Shown here: in pieces, positions 1 through 5,661 of the stretch
Numbering within the stretch: position 1 is the first letter of the stretch
Layout: each line of letters opens with the position of its first letter
Source of the DNA: an uncultured Clostridia bacterium
Lineage (GTDB): Bacteria > Bacillota > Clostridia > Oscillospirales > Oscillospiraceae
DNA: 8,405 nt
Direction of reading: 5' to 3'
NCBI GenBank assembly: GCA_945613045.1
Contig: CALZAG010000067.1
Coordinates: 1-8,405, forward strand
The notes under the pieces: generated by a model
What the model was told of the DNA's origin: nothing
Database searches by the model: none
What the model saw: the letters and a program-made list of their open reading frames with translations, nothing else
Position numbers and translations under genes: made by a program

Positions 1-40
1 GCACAACCCTAAATAACACTCAAAAAGGAGTAAATGCTAT

Positions 41-199
41 ATGTGCAAAATTTGCAAAAAGACTGCTAAGATATCCTTCAGTGTCGTAGCAATCCTTTTC
101 GTGGTTTACTTCTGGAACCTCGATCAGAAGGTGCTCGGCTGGGCATACAAGCAGGTCAACACTATGTTCGACAGAAAGCCTGTCGACATCAGGTTCTGA
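41..199 (+). CDS. small single-pass membrane protein with N-terminal CxxC, hypothetical (52 aa)
   Basis: I do not recognise this gene. The 52-residue frame opens with ATG at 41 and closes with TGA at 197-199. An AAGGAG ribosome binding site at 25-30 sits 10 nt upstream; an ATG at 34 in another frame meets a stop after 11 codons, so 41 is the likely start. The protein begins with a basic stretch carrying a C-x-x-C pair (Cys2 and Cys5, MCKICKK). One hydrophobic segment follows at about residues 11-25 (ISFSVVAILFVVYFW), then a short tail with mixed charge. The lysines before the hydrophobic segment predict a cytoplasmic N-terminus by the positive-inside rule. The CxxC could bind a metal, be redox active or be acylated; nothing here decides. 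It is the only plus-strand gene, convergent with cysS and followed by three hairpins. A real gene is likely from the ribosome binding site, membrane-protein pattern and terminators; its role is unknown. Confidence 0.6.
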   Translation: MCKICKKTAKISFSVVAILFVVYFWNLDQKVLGWAYKQVNTMFDRKPVDIRF

Positions 200-212
200 T
201 TCAAAATGAAAT

Positions 213-242
213 ATCGGCGCATACCCCACATTATGCGCCGAT
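213..242. repeat. perfect 11-bp inverted repeat, 8-nt loop, no T-tract
   Basis: ATCGGCGCATA at 213-223 is exactly complementary to 232-242, with an 8-nt loop. It starts 13 nt after the stop of the small plus-strand gene. Neither strand has a proper run of T after it: the plus side continues GTGCCTGAATT and the minus side ATTTCATTTTG. It could be a 3' stabilising hairpin of the small-gene mRNA or a weak terminator. The inverted repeat is seen directly; its function is inference. Confidence 0.5.
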
Positions 243-262
243 GTGCCTGAATTAAGATTTTT

Positions 263-290
263 AGGGTCGCTCCAAAGGAGCGACCCTTTT
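263..290 (+). terminator. intrinsic terminator, plus strand
   Basis: AGGGTCGCTCC at 263-273 pairs perfectly with 277-287 across an AAA loop, giving an 11-bp GC-rich stem. TTTT at 287-290 and further T-rich sequence follow on the plus strand. On the minus strand the stem is followed by AAAAATC, so it should act only on plus-strand transcripts, that is the small membrane-protein gene. Confidence 0.75.
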
Positions 291-302
291 CACATTTATT
301 AG

Positions 303-330
303 AAAATGACCGTCAATGACGGTCATTTTT
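303..330. terminator. bidirectional intrinsic terminator between cysS and the small plus-strand gene
   Basis: AAAATGACCGTC at 303-314 pairs perfectly with 318-329 over a 3-nt loop. On the plus strand the stem runs into TTTTT (326-330) and more T-rich sequence. On the minus strand it runs into TTTTCTAATAAA. The AAAA/TTTT ends belong to the stem, so the hairpin can work in both directions. It begins 17 nt beyond the cysS stop codon and is the expected end of the cysS transcript; for the plus strand it is a second terminator behind the one at 263-290. Confidence 0.8.
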
Positions 331-346
331 CTTTATACATTTTTGT

Positions 347-1801
347 TTAAAGCCTTTTCCACTTTGCACCGTTGGGAATATCGGTAACTTCGATTCCCGC
401 GGCCTTAAGCTCGTCGCGGATACGGTCGGCCTCGGCAAAGTTCTTGGCCTTCTTGGCCGCTGCACGAGCCTTGAGCAGCTCCTCAACGGAAGCATCCGCC
501 TCACCGCTCTCGGATATGACGGTAAACTCCGCGTTTCCTGAAACAGCCTGCTTTTTAAGCTCCTCGCGCTTTAGCTCAGCCTTCATTATGAGGTTGAGGC
601 TCAACACCCTGTCAAAGTCCGCGATAACGGCAAGCTTTGTGTCGTCGTTGGTCTTATACTTGAGCACGTCGTACAGTGCGGTCACGGCAAGGGAGGTGTT
701 GAGGTCGTTGTCGAGAGCGGCAACGAACTTATCCTTCAGCGCCTTGAATGCCTCCTCGTCGATCGCCTCGCCCGCAGGTTTCAGCGCTGCGATGCGGTTT
801 ATCAGCTTCAGATATGTTCCCTGAGCGTTATCGAGGTTTTCCCATGAAAATACGAGTGACTTGCGGTAATGGCTCTGCAGGCAGAACAGGCGGTAGGCGA
901 GGGGATCGTAGCCTTTATCCTCCAGAAGCTTTACAGTAAGGAATTCACCCTTGGATTTGGACATCTTTCCGCTGTTGGTGTTCAGATGCATAACGTGCAT
1001 CCAGTAGCTGCACCACTTGTGACCGAGGTAGGACTCTGACTGGGCGATCTCATTGGTGTGATGGGGGAAGGCGTTGTCGATGCCGCCGCAGTGTATGTCG
1101 AGGTCCTCACCCAGATGCTTCATGGAAATTCCGGAGCACTCAATGTGCCAGCCGGGATATCCGACGCCCCAGGGAGAGTCCCATTTCAGCGCCTGATCCT
1201 CGAACTTCGACTTGGTGAACCAGAGAACGAAGTCGTTCTTGTTGCGCTTGTTGGTGTCCTCCTCAACGCCCTCACGGACGCCGACGTCAAGATCATCGGC
1301 ATTAAAGTCGTTGAAAATGTAGTATTTTTCAAGCTTCGAAGTGTCAAAATACACATTTCCGCCCGCAAAATATGCGTATCCGGTATCCATGAGTCTGGTA
1401 ATGATCTTGATGTATTCGTCGATGCAGTTGGTGGCGGGCTCGACGACGTCGGGGGTTTTGATGTTGAGCTTTGCGCAGTCGGCGAAGAAAGCGTCGGTGT
1501 AGAATTTGGCGATATCCATAACGGACTTATTCTCACGCTTTGCGCCCTTGAGCATCTTATCCTCGCCCTCGTCGGCGTCACTGGTGAGATGGCCAACGTC
1601 TGTGATGTTCATAACGCGTTTTACGTTATAGCCGACATAGCGCAGGTGCTTTTCGAGGACGTCCTCCATGATATACGAGCGCAGATTGCCGATATGTGCG
1701 TAATGATATACCGTAGGGCCGCAGGTGTACATCTTTACGATGTCGGGATGATTGGGGACGAAGTCCTCCTTTTTACGGCTTGCGGAGTTATAAAGCTTCA
1801 T
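347..1801 (-). CDS. cysS: cysteinyl-tRNA synthetase (CysRS)
   Basis: Class I aminoacyl-tRNA synthetase that activates cysteine with ATP and loads it on tRNA-Cys in the cytoplasm. The 484-residue product shows the class I signatures: HIGN at 36-39 and KMSKS at 279-283. It has the CysRS zinc-site pattern: Cys27 in YTCGPTVY, Cys222 in ECS, and His247 and Glu251 in FPHHTNE. The zinc discriminates cysteine without an editing step in known CysRS. The DALR-like anticodon-binding region follows after about residue 330, and the C-terminus ends in a typical basic KWKRL. Length is close to the family norm of about 460-480. The chosen ATG at 1801 has AAAAAGGAG 7 nt upstream; a longer frame reaching 1846 would begin inside the leader terminator and is rejected. 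The gene is the only one behind the T-box leader and promoter at 1818-2071, and ends before the terminator at 303-330. Confidence 0.97.
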   Translation of the reverse strand: MKLYNSASRKKEDFVPNHPDIVKMYTCGPTVYHYAHIGNLRSYIMEDVLEKHLRYVGYNVKRVMNITDVGHLTSDADEGEDKMLKGAKRENKSVMDIAKFYTDAFFADCAKLNIKTPDVVEPATNCIDEYIKIITRLMDTGYAYFAGGNVYFDTSKLEKYYIFNDFNADDLDVGVREGVEEDTNKRNKNDFVLWFTKSKFEDQALKWDSPWGVGYPGWHIECSGISMKHLGEDLDIHCGGIDNAFPHHTNEIAQSESYLGHKWCSYWMHVMHLNTNSGKMSKSKGEFLTVKLLEDKGYDPLAYRLFCLQSHYRKSLVFSWENLDNAQGTYLKLINRIAALKPAGEAIDEEAFKALKDKFVAALDNDLNTSLAVTALYDVLKYKTNDDTKLAVIADFDRVLSLNLIMKAELKREELKKQAVSGNAEFTVISESGEADASVEELLKARAAAKKAKNFAEADRIRDELKAAGIEVTDIPNGAKWKRL

Positions 1802-1808
1802 GTTGAAT

Positions 1809-1817
1809 CTCCTTTTT
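1809..1817 (-). promoter_or_regulatory. cysS ribosome binding site (decides the start)
   Basis: On the minus strand AAAAAGGAG ends 7 nt before the ATG at 1801. It lies just past the T-tract of the leader terminator, so it is transcribed only when the T-box reads through. It fixes the start at MKLYNS rather than at upstream in-frame codons. Confidence 0.85.
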
Positions 1818-1853
1818 AAAAATAAAGCCTCCCATGGCAAAACCATGAGAGGC
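1818..1853 (-). terminator. T-box leader intrinsic terminator (attenuator)
   Basis: On the minus strand GCCTCTCATGG (1853-1843) pairs with CCATGGGAGGC (1837-1827) over a 5-nt loop, an 11-bp stem with one G-U pair. TTTATTTTT follows at 1826-1818. It competes with the antiterminator for 1847-1853 and should stop transcription before cysS when tRNA-Cys is charged. Confidence 0.92.
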
Positions 1854-1876
1854 GTAATATACGCGGTTCCACTCTC
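1847..1876 (-). promoter_or_regulatory. T-box antiterminator helix
   Basis: Outer helix GAGAG (1876-1872) pairs perfectly with CUCUC (1851-1847). The 7-nt bulge UGGAACC (1871-1865) takes the tRNA acceptor end. The inner helix GCGUA (1864-1860) pairs with UACGC (1856-1852) over a UAU loop. The 3' arm at 1847-1853 is also the 5' arm of the terminator, so the two folds exclude each other. Confidence 0.9.
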
Positions 1877-2042
1877 TTTTATAACTTGAACCCTGCCTTA
1901 ACGCGGCATACGCGGAGGCATTTCCTCCTCCGAGGCTCCCGGACGCATTTCCTTCTGTCACCGCAGCCTTGCTTTCAGCCGATGTCAAGGCCTCTCTGAG
2001 AGGTGATGGGAGAAGTACTTTTTCCGTTCACAGCCAATAGAA

Positions 2043-2071
2043 ATATTAACACCCGGAGTATTTTGTGTCAA
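2043..2071 (-). promoter_or_regulatory. sigma-A type promoter for the cysS leader
   Basis: On the minus strand a perfect -35 TTGACA (2071-2066) is followed by a 17-bp spacer and TAATAT (2048-2043), one base off the TATAAT -10 consensus. Start of transcription is expected near 2036, which is just where T-box Stem I begins. The -35 box overlaps the pgsA stop codon (2070-2068). Both position and quality make it a strong candidate; the start site itself is not mapped. Confidence 0.85.
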
Positions 2072-2604
2072 GGGCAGCGCTTAAATACGCCGATGTTTTT
2101 CGCAAAATATTCTATGCCCGAGTACAGCGTGGTGATGAGTATGAGCAGCCAGCAGACGACCGCGATAACTTCCGGTGCGGGGAACCACGGCTGTCCGGCA
2201 AGGATAAGAACGCCGAGAGCCACCATGGTCACGCCGGTCTTTATCTTGCCTGACCACGCGGCGGCTATCACGATGCCCTGCTCGACTGCAAGGAGCCTGA
2301 GCCCCGATACGCCAAATTCACGCAGCAGTACGACTGCGACTACCCAGCCGGGGATTAGCCCGACCTCGACAAAGTAGCACATGGCCGCCAGAACGAGCAT
2401 CTTGTCGGCAAGGGGATCCATGAACTTGCCGAAATCGGTGATCTGGTTGTATTTCCTTGCGATCTTACCGTCCACAAAGTCGCTGACGCAGGCTATGATG
2501 TAGACCGCGAGCGCCCAGTAGGTCTGTCCGAGATAAAGCAATACCATAAAAACCGGAACAAGAATGATCCTCAAAACGGTGATTTTGTTAGCAGTGGTGT
2601 TCAT
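2068..2604 (-). CDS. pgsA: CDP-diacylglycerol--glycerol-3-phosphate 3-phosphatidyltransferase (PGP synthase)
   Basis: Integral membrane enzyme that joins CDP-diacylglycerol and glycerol 3-phosphate to phosphatidylglycerophosphate plus CMP, the committed step to phosphatidylglycerol and cardiolipin. The 178-residue product carries the complete CDP-alcohol phosphatidyltransferase motif D-x2-D-G-x2-A-R-x8-G-x3-D-x3-D at residues 42-67 (Asp42, Asp45, Gly46, Ala49, Arg50, Gly59, Asp63, Asp67), with several hydrophobic segments before and after it. Other family members use the same motif; length, context and the SDFVDGKIAR...DPLADK wording favour PgsA. The ATG at 2604 is chosen because GAGGAGG (2617-2611) lies 6 nt upstream; a TTG at 2622 would overlap rimO further and has no such site. 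The start is 1 nt after the rimO stop and its ribosome binding site is the last rimO codons, so translation is probably coupled. No terminator is seen after it; readthrough would enter the cysS T-box. Confidence 0.93.
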   Translation of the reverse strand: MNTTANKITVLRIILVPVFMVLLYLGQTYWALAVYIIACVSDFVDGKIARKYNQITDFGKFMDPLADKMLVLAAMCYFVEVGLIPGWVVAVVLLREFGVSGLRLLAVEQGIVIAAAWSGKIKTGVTMVALGVLILAGQPWFPAPEVIAVVCWLLILITTLYSGIEYFAKNIGVFKRCP

Positions 2605-2605
2605 A

Positions 2606-3925
2606 TTATGCCTCCTCGCCAATTAGATTTCCGTCGTCGGTAACGGCGATGACGTTAACGTCAACGATTTTGCCCTCGCCGCCGCTGCCGTCGAAGTATA
2701 CAAGTCCGTCGATATCCGGTGAGTCGTAGCAGCTTCTGCCGACCCACATTTTTTGATCTTCATCGTAATCAAGGCAAATGACCGGAAGATGCCTGCCTAT
2801 GAGGGACGCGGCAAATTCGTCCATGACCTGAGCCTGTATATCCATGATAAGCTCGGCCCGACGCTGAGCTTCATCGAAGTCAACGTGCTCCATAGCGGCC
2901 GCGGGGGTACCCTCCTCGGGTGAGAAGGGGAACACTCCGGCACGCTCGATCTTAGCTTCTCTGAGAAACTCGCACAGCTCCTCGAATTCGGCCTCTCCCT
3001 CGCCGGGAAGTCCGGCTATGAGACTTGTGCGCAGCACGAGACCGGGTATACGCTCTCTCAGAGTCTTGAACAGCGCGCGTATATCGTCGCCTGTGCCGCG
3101 GCGGTTCATGGCCTTAAGAATACCGTTGTTAATGTGCTGAATGGGGATGTCGAGATACTTGACTATCTTGTCGTTGTTGGCTATCTCATCGATAAGCTCG
3201 TCGTCAAACTGATCGGGGTAGGTGTAATGAAGCCTTATCCACTGTATGCCGTCGATCTCGGAGAGCCTGCGGCACAGCTCGGCAAGGCAGCGCCTTCCGT
3301 AAAGGTCTGTACCGTAACGGGTTATGTCCTGCGCGATAACGATAAGCTCCTTAACGCCGTGACGCGCCAGATCCTGAGCCTCCTCAAGAATGTTTTCCAT
3401 CGTCCTTGAGCGGTATCTTCCGCGGATATACGGTATGGCGCAGAAGGCGCAGAAATTGTTGCAGCCCTCGGCGATGCGAATATATGCCCACGCAGGCCCC
3501 GTGCTGACGACCCTGGGGATCTCGTCGACAGGAGCGCTGTTATCGGTGAATATGCTGACCGGCTTATCCTCAAATACGGCGTTAACGGCGCCCACTATCT
3601 CGCCGAAGCTGCCGACGCCTAAGATAGCATCGACTTCGGGCAGCTCCTCCGTTACCGCGTCCTTATAGCGTTCGGTAAGGCAGCCGGTGACGATTATTTT
3701 GCCAAGCCTGCCCTCGCTTTTGAGCTTTGCCATTTCGAGTATGGTATCTATGGCCTCGCTCTTTGCGGCGTCAATAAAGCCGCAGGTATTTATTATAACG
3801 GCGTCGGCACCGTCGGGGGAGGGGGTCAGCGCATAGCCTGCCTCGCTCAGCAGGTAGAGCATCTGCTCACTGTTAACAAGATTTTTTGCACAGCCCAGAG
3901 AGATCAGGGCGATAGTTCTGTCCAT
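2606..3925 (-). CDS. rimO: ribosomal protein uS12 (S12) aspartate methylthiotransferase RimO
   Basis: Radical SAM enzyme that adds a methylthio group to the beta carbon of a conserved aspartate in ribosomal protein uS12 (Asp88/89 in E. coli numbering), using two iron-sulfur clusters. The 439-residue product has the three domains of the family. The N-terminal methylthiotransferase domain has cluster cysteines Cys12 (SLGCAKNLVNSE), Cys48 (NTCGF) and Cys82 (TGCLTERY). The radical SAM domain has C-x3-C-x2-C at 155, 159 and 162 (EGCNNFCAFC), followed by IPYIRGRYRSR. A C-terminal TRAM-like segment runs from about residue 375. SLGCAKN and the P-x-IRG-x-YRSR wording fit RimO better than the tRNA-modifying MiaB or MtaB. 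All six cysteines are present. ATG at 3925 overlaps the recX stop by one base (TAATG), with GAGG 7 nt upstream inside recX. Confidence 0.95.
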   Translation of the reverse strand: MDRTIALISLGCAKNLVNSEQMLYLLSEAGYALTPSPDGADAVIINTCGFIDAAKSEAIDTILEMAKLKSEGRLGKIIVTGCLTERYKDAVTEELPEVDAILGVGSFGEIVGAVNAVFEDKPVSIFTDNSAPVDEIPRVVSTGPAWAYIRIAEGCNNFCAFCAIPYIRGRYRSRTMENILEEAQDLARHGVKELIVIAQDITRYGTDLYGRRCLAELCRRLSEIDGIQWIRLHYTYPDQFDDELIDEIANNDKIVKYLDIPIQHINNGILKAMNRRGTGDDIRALFKTLRERIPGLVLRTSLIAGLPGEGEAEFEELCEFLREAKIERAGVFPFSPEEGTPAAAMEHVDFDEAQRRAELIMDIQAQVMDEFAASLIGRHLPVICLDYDEDQKMWVGRSCYDSPDIDGLVYFDGSGGEGKIVDVNVIAVTDDGNLIGEEA

Positions 3926-4533
3926 TAAAAATCCTCTTGCGAATTGAAATTATTGAGAGCGTGCTTTATCTGCTCCCATGAATAGCCGCGCCGGAACAGC
4001 GCGTCGGAGACCTTTTTGACCTGGGCTCTGTCCTCAGGATCAGTGAGCCTTGAACGCAGGAAACGCTCAATGTAATCGTCCTGCTCGGGAAGCTCCTCCA
4101 AAGCCTCGTCCCATAGCGCACGGTCGATACCGTGGCGCTTCAGCTCCTGCTTTATTCGGGAAACGCCGTAGCCCTTGGCGGCATAGTGCCGCACGACAGA
4201 AGCCGCGTAGCTGCGGTCGTTTATGAGCCCCATATCGCACAGCCAGTCGGCGCACAGCTCCGCGTTGTCAGGTGTTTCGCCTTTGCTGACGAGTCTGTCA
4301 TACATCTCCCTGCGTGACATGGGACGTGTGTTTATGATGCGCAGGGCCCGTGCCTTGGCAAGGGACAGGGTGGAAGCGGAATACAGTTCGTTGTATTCTG
4401 CGTCGCTTAGCTCAGCTCCCGAGTGCAGAAAGCGCTCCGTAATAACGCCCAGAGAGCTTTTTATCTGCCTCCCGTCGTCAAAAACAAGGGTGAAGCGCTC
4501 CGGAGAGGTCTGCTTTATTTCGATAAGCTTCAA
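3925..4533 (-). CDS. recX: RecA regulatory protein RecX
   Basis: RecX proteins bind RecA filaments and in several species limit their growth or activity; the effect differs between species. The 202-residue product has an N-terminal beta-rich stretch (about 1-30) and then the helical RecX repeats, recognisable in ALRIINTRPMSRREMYDRLVSKG (about 63-85), GLINDRSYAASVVRHYAAKGYGVSRIKQELKRHGI (about 101-135) and a C-terminal RRGYSWEQIKHAL repeat. Length is between the short E. coli form and the longer Bacillus form. The start is a TTG at 4533, 5 nt after recA stops; no in-frame ATG exists before codon 71, which would remove the N-terminal region. The upstream ribosome binding site is weak (AAGG in the end of recA), so expression may depend on ribosomes ending recA. 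Direct recA-recX order supports the assignment. Confidence 0.92.
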   Translation of the reverse strand: MKLIEIKQTSPERFTLVFDDGRQIKSSLGVITERFLHSGAELSDAEYNELYSASTLSLAKARALRIINTRPMSRREMYDRLVSKGETPDNAELCADWLCDMGLINDRSYAASVVRHYAAKGYGVSRIKQELKRHGIDRALWDEALEELPEQDDYIERFLRSRLTDPEDRAQVKKVSDALFRRGYSWEQIKHALNNFNSQEDF

Positions 4534-4538
4534 TTCAT

Positions 4539-5639
4539 TCAGCCTTCAAAATCATCGGCGCTGATGTCAACGGCCCTTCCCGCGGCCTGAGCAGCCTTGC
4601 GCGCCTGCGGCGACATAAGCTTGTAGGCATTGTCGCGTATCTCCTGCTCGATCCTGTCGCAGACGTCGGGATTCTGAACGAGATATTCCTTAACGGCGTC
4701 TCTGCCCTGGATGCGCTGCTCGTTGCAGGTATACCACGCGCCCGCCTTGTCGATGATATCAAGCTTAACGCCGAGGTCGACGATCTCACCGACCTTGGAG
4801 ATGCCTTCGCCGTACATGATATCGAACTCGGCCTCCTTGAACGGGGGTGCGCACTTGTTTTTGATGACCTTTGCGCGGGTGCGGTTTCCTATCATCTCGC
4901 CGCCGACCTTGAGGGTCTCGATCCTGCGTACGTCGATGCGGACGGAGGCATAGTATTTAAGGGCAAGTCCGCCGGGGGTAGTCTCGGGGTTGCCGTACAT
5001 AACGCCGATCTTCTGACGCAGCTGATTTATAAAGATGACGGTGCAGCCGTTTTTGGAGATGCAGCCTGCCAGACGGCGCATGGCCTGCGACATGAGCCTT
5101 GCCAGCGCGCCGACGACGGAGTCGCCCATCTCGCCCTCAAGCTCGATGCGGGGGATGAGCGCCGCGACGGAGTCGACGACGACAACGTCGACCGCGCTCG
5201 AGCGAACAAGGCTCTCTGCAATATCCAGCGCCTGCTCGCCGGTATCCGGCTGGGAGATGAGGAGACTGTCAATATCAACGCCCAGAGCGCGGGCGTATGC
5301 CGGCTCAAGAGCGTGCTCAACGTCTATATACGCGGCCTCGCCGCCGGCCTTCTGAGCCGCGGCGACAACGTGCAGCGCAAGCGTGGTCTTACCGGAGGCC
5401 TCGGGACCGTATATCTCAACTATCCTGCCCTTGGGAACTCCGCCGATGCCCAGCGCAAGATCAAGGGAAAGCGAGCCCGTGGAAAGGGACTCGACGTTTA
5501 CGGGAATATCGTCGCCCAGGCGCATGATAGCGCCCTTGCCGTAATTTTTCTCTATCTGGGCGATGCAGGTCTCAAGTGCCTTTTTTTTGTCACTTGCCTG
5601 AGAGGGGGTGGAAATGGGAGTCTTTTTCTTTTCAGCCAT
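4539..5639 (-). CDS. recA: recombinase RecA
   Basis: ATP-dependent strand-exchange protein that forms filaments on single-stranded DNA, drives homologous recombination and, in organisms with LexA, triggers its self-cleavage. The 366-residue product is full length: Walker A GPEASGKTT at 78-86, Walker B VVVVDS at 152-157, loop L1 around EGEMGDS (168-174), loop L2 NQLRQKIGVMYGNPETTPGG (205-224) and the conserved KAGAWY near 298-303. The C-terminal tail is short and acidic (SADDFEG). Start is ATG 5639 with GAGGTGA 7 nt upstream. Just after L1 the sequence reads GDSVVGALARL, where many bacteria have GDSHVGLQARL. Codons 18-20 contain a run of eight A. The gene follows prmC by 22 nt and I found no LexA-type palindrome or promoter in that gap, so it seems to be read with the operon. 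Confidence 0.98.
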   Translation of the reverse strand: MAEKKKTPISTPSQASDKKKALETCIAQIEKNYGKGAIMRLGDDIPVNVESLSTGSLSLDLALGIGGVPKGRIVEIYGPEASGKTTLALHVVAAAQKAGGEAAYIDVEHALEPAYARALGVDIDSLLISQPDTGEQALDIAESLVRSSAVDVVVVDSVAALIPRIELEGEMGDSVVGALARLMSQAMRRLAGCISKNGCTVIFINQLRQKIGVMYGNPETTPGGLALKYYASVRIDVRRIETLKVGGEMIGNRTRAKVIKNKCAPPFKEAEFDIMYGEGISKVGEIVDLGVKLDIIDKAGAWYTCNEQRIQGRDAVKEYLVQNPDVCDRIEQEIRDNAYKLMSPQARKAAQAAGRAVDISADDFEG

Positions 5640-5661
5640 CGTGATTCACCTCATATATAAA

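Larger units (their letters stand above)
1818..2036 (-). promoter_or_regulatory. T-box riboswitch, tRNA-Cys responsive, controlling cysS
   Basis: The leader contains the T-box core AGAGTGGAACCGCG at 1875-1862 (consensus AGGGTGGNACCGCG). Stem I can be folded by hand. The base pairs GGCT (2035-2032) with AGCC (1937-1934), with a GA-rich K-turn-like bulge above. The S-turn AGUA lies at 2019-2016. CUUCU (2015-2011) pairs with AGAAG (1956-1952), UCACC (2006-2002) with GGUGA (1962-1958), and the top helix is GCCUUG/CAAGGC, with an AGAGAG bulge beside it. Opposite AGUA the loop reads GAAAUGCG, giving a UGC cysteine specifier at 1947-1945. A GGAGG/CCUCC hairpin around 1929-1914 is the likely Stem III. 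The antiterminator bulge begins UGGA, whose fourth base pairs with a U73 discriminator, as in tRNA-Cys. Known mechanism: uncharged tRNA binds the specifier and the bulge and prevents termination. The 5' end is inferred from the promoter; the exact register of the specifier loop is by eye. Confidence 0.93.

Noticed and set aside
1..40. Promoter for the small plus-strand gene
   Set aside because: Only 40 bp are available and no convincing -10/-35 pair is visible; the promoter is probably to the left of the window.
20..229. Minus-strand frame of 69 codons opposite the small plus-strand gene
   Set aside because: Starts at GTG without a ribosome binding site, lies beyond the cysS terminator, and the opposite strand has a better start and a membrane-protein pattern.
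1058..1819. Long plus-strand open frame (253 codons) antisense to cysS
   Set aside because: Shadow of the cysS codons; no ribosome binding site, and the amino acid pattern is the repetitive Val/Asp/Gly type expected from an antisense frame.
1802..1846. Extended cysS start 15 codons upstream
   Set aside because: It would begin inside the attenuator hairpin and lacks a ribosome binding site; MKLYNS at 1801 has a strong one.
1788..1988. Minus-strand frame of 66 codons upstream of cysS
   Set aside because: It lies across the T-box leader, and its codons coincide with RNA stems; no ribosome binding site.
5651..5660. TATATA just upstream of recA as a -10 box
   Set aside because: It touches the recA ribosome binding site, so a transcript would start at or past that site; no -35 at a suitable distance.
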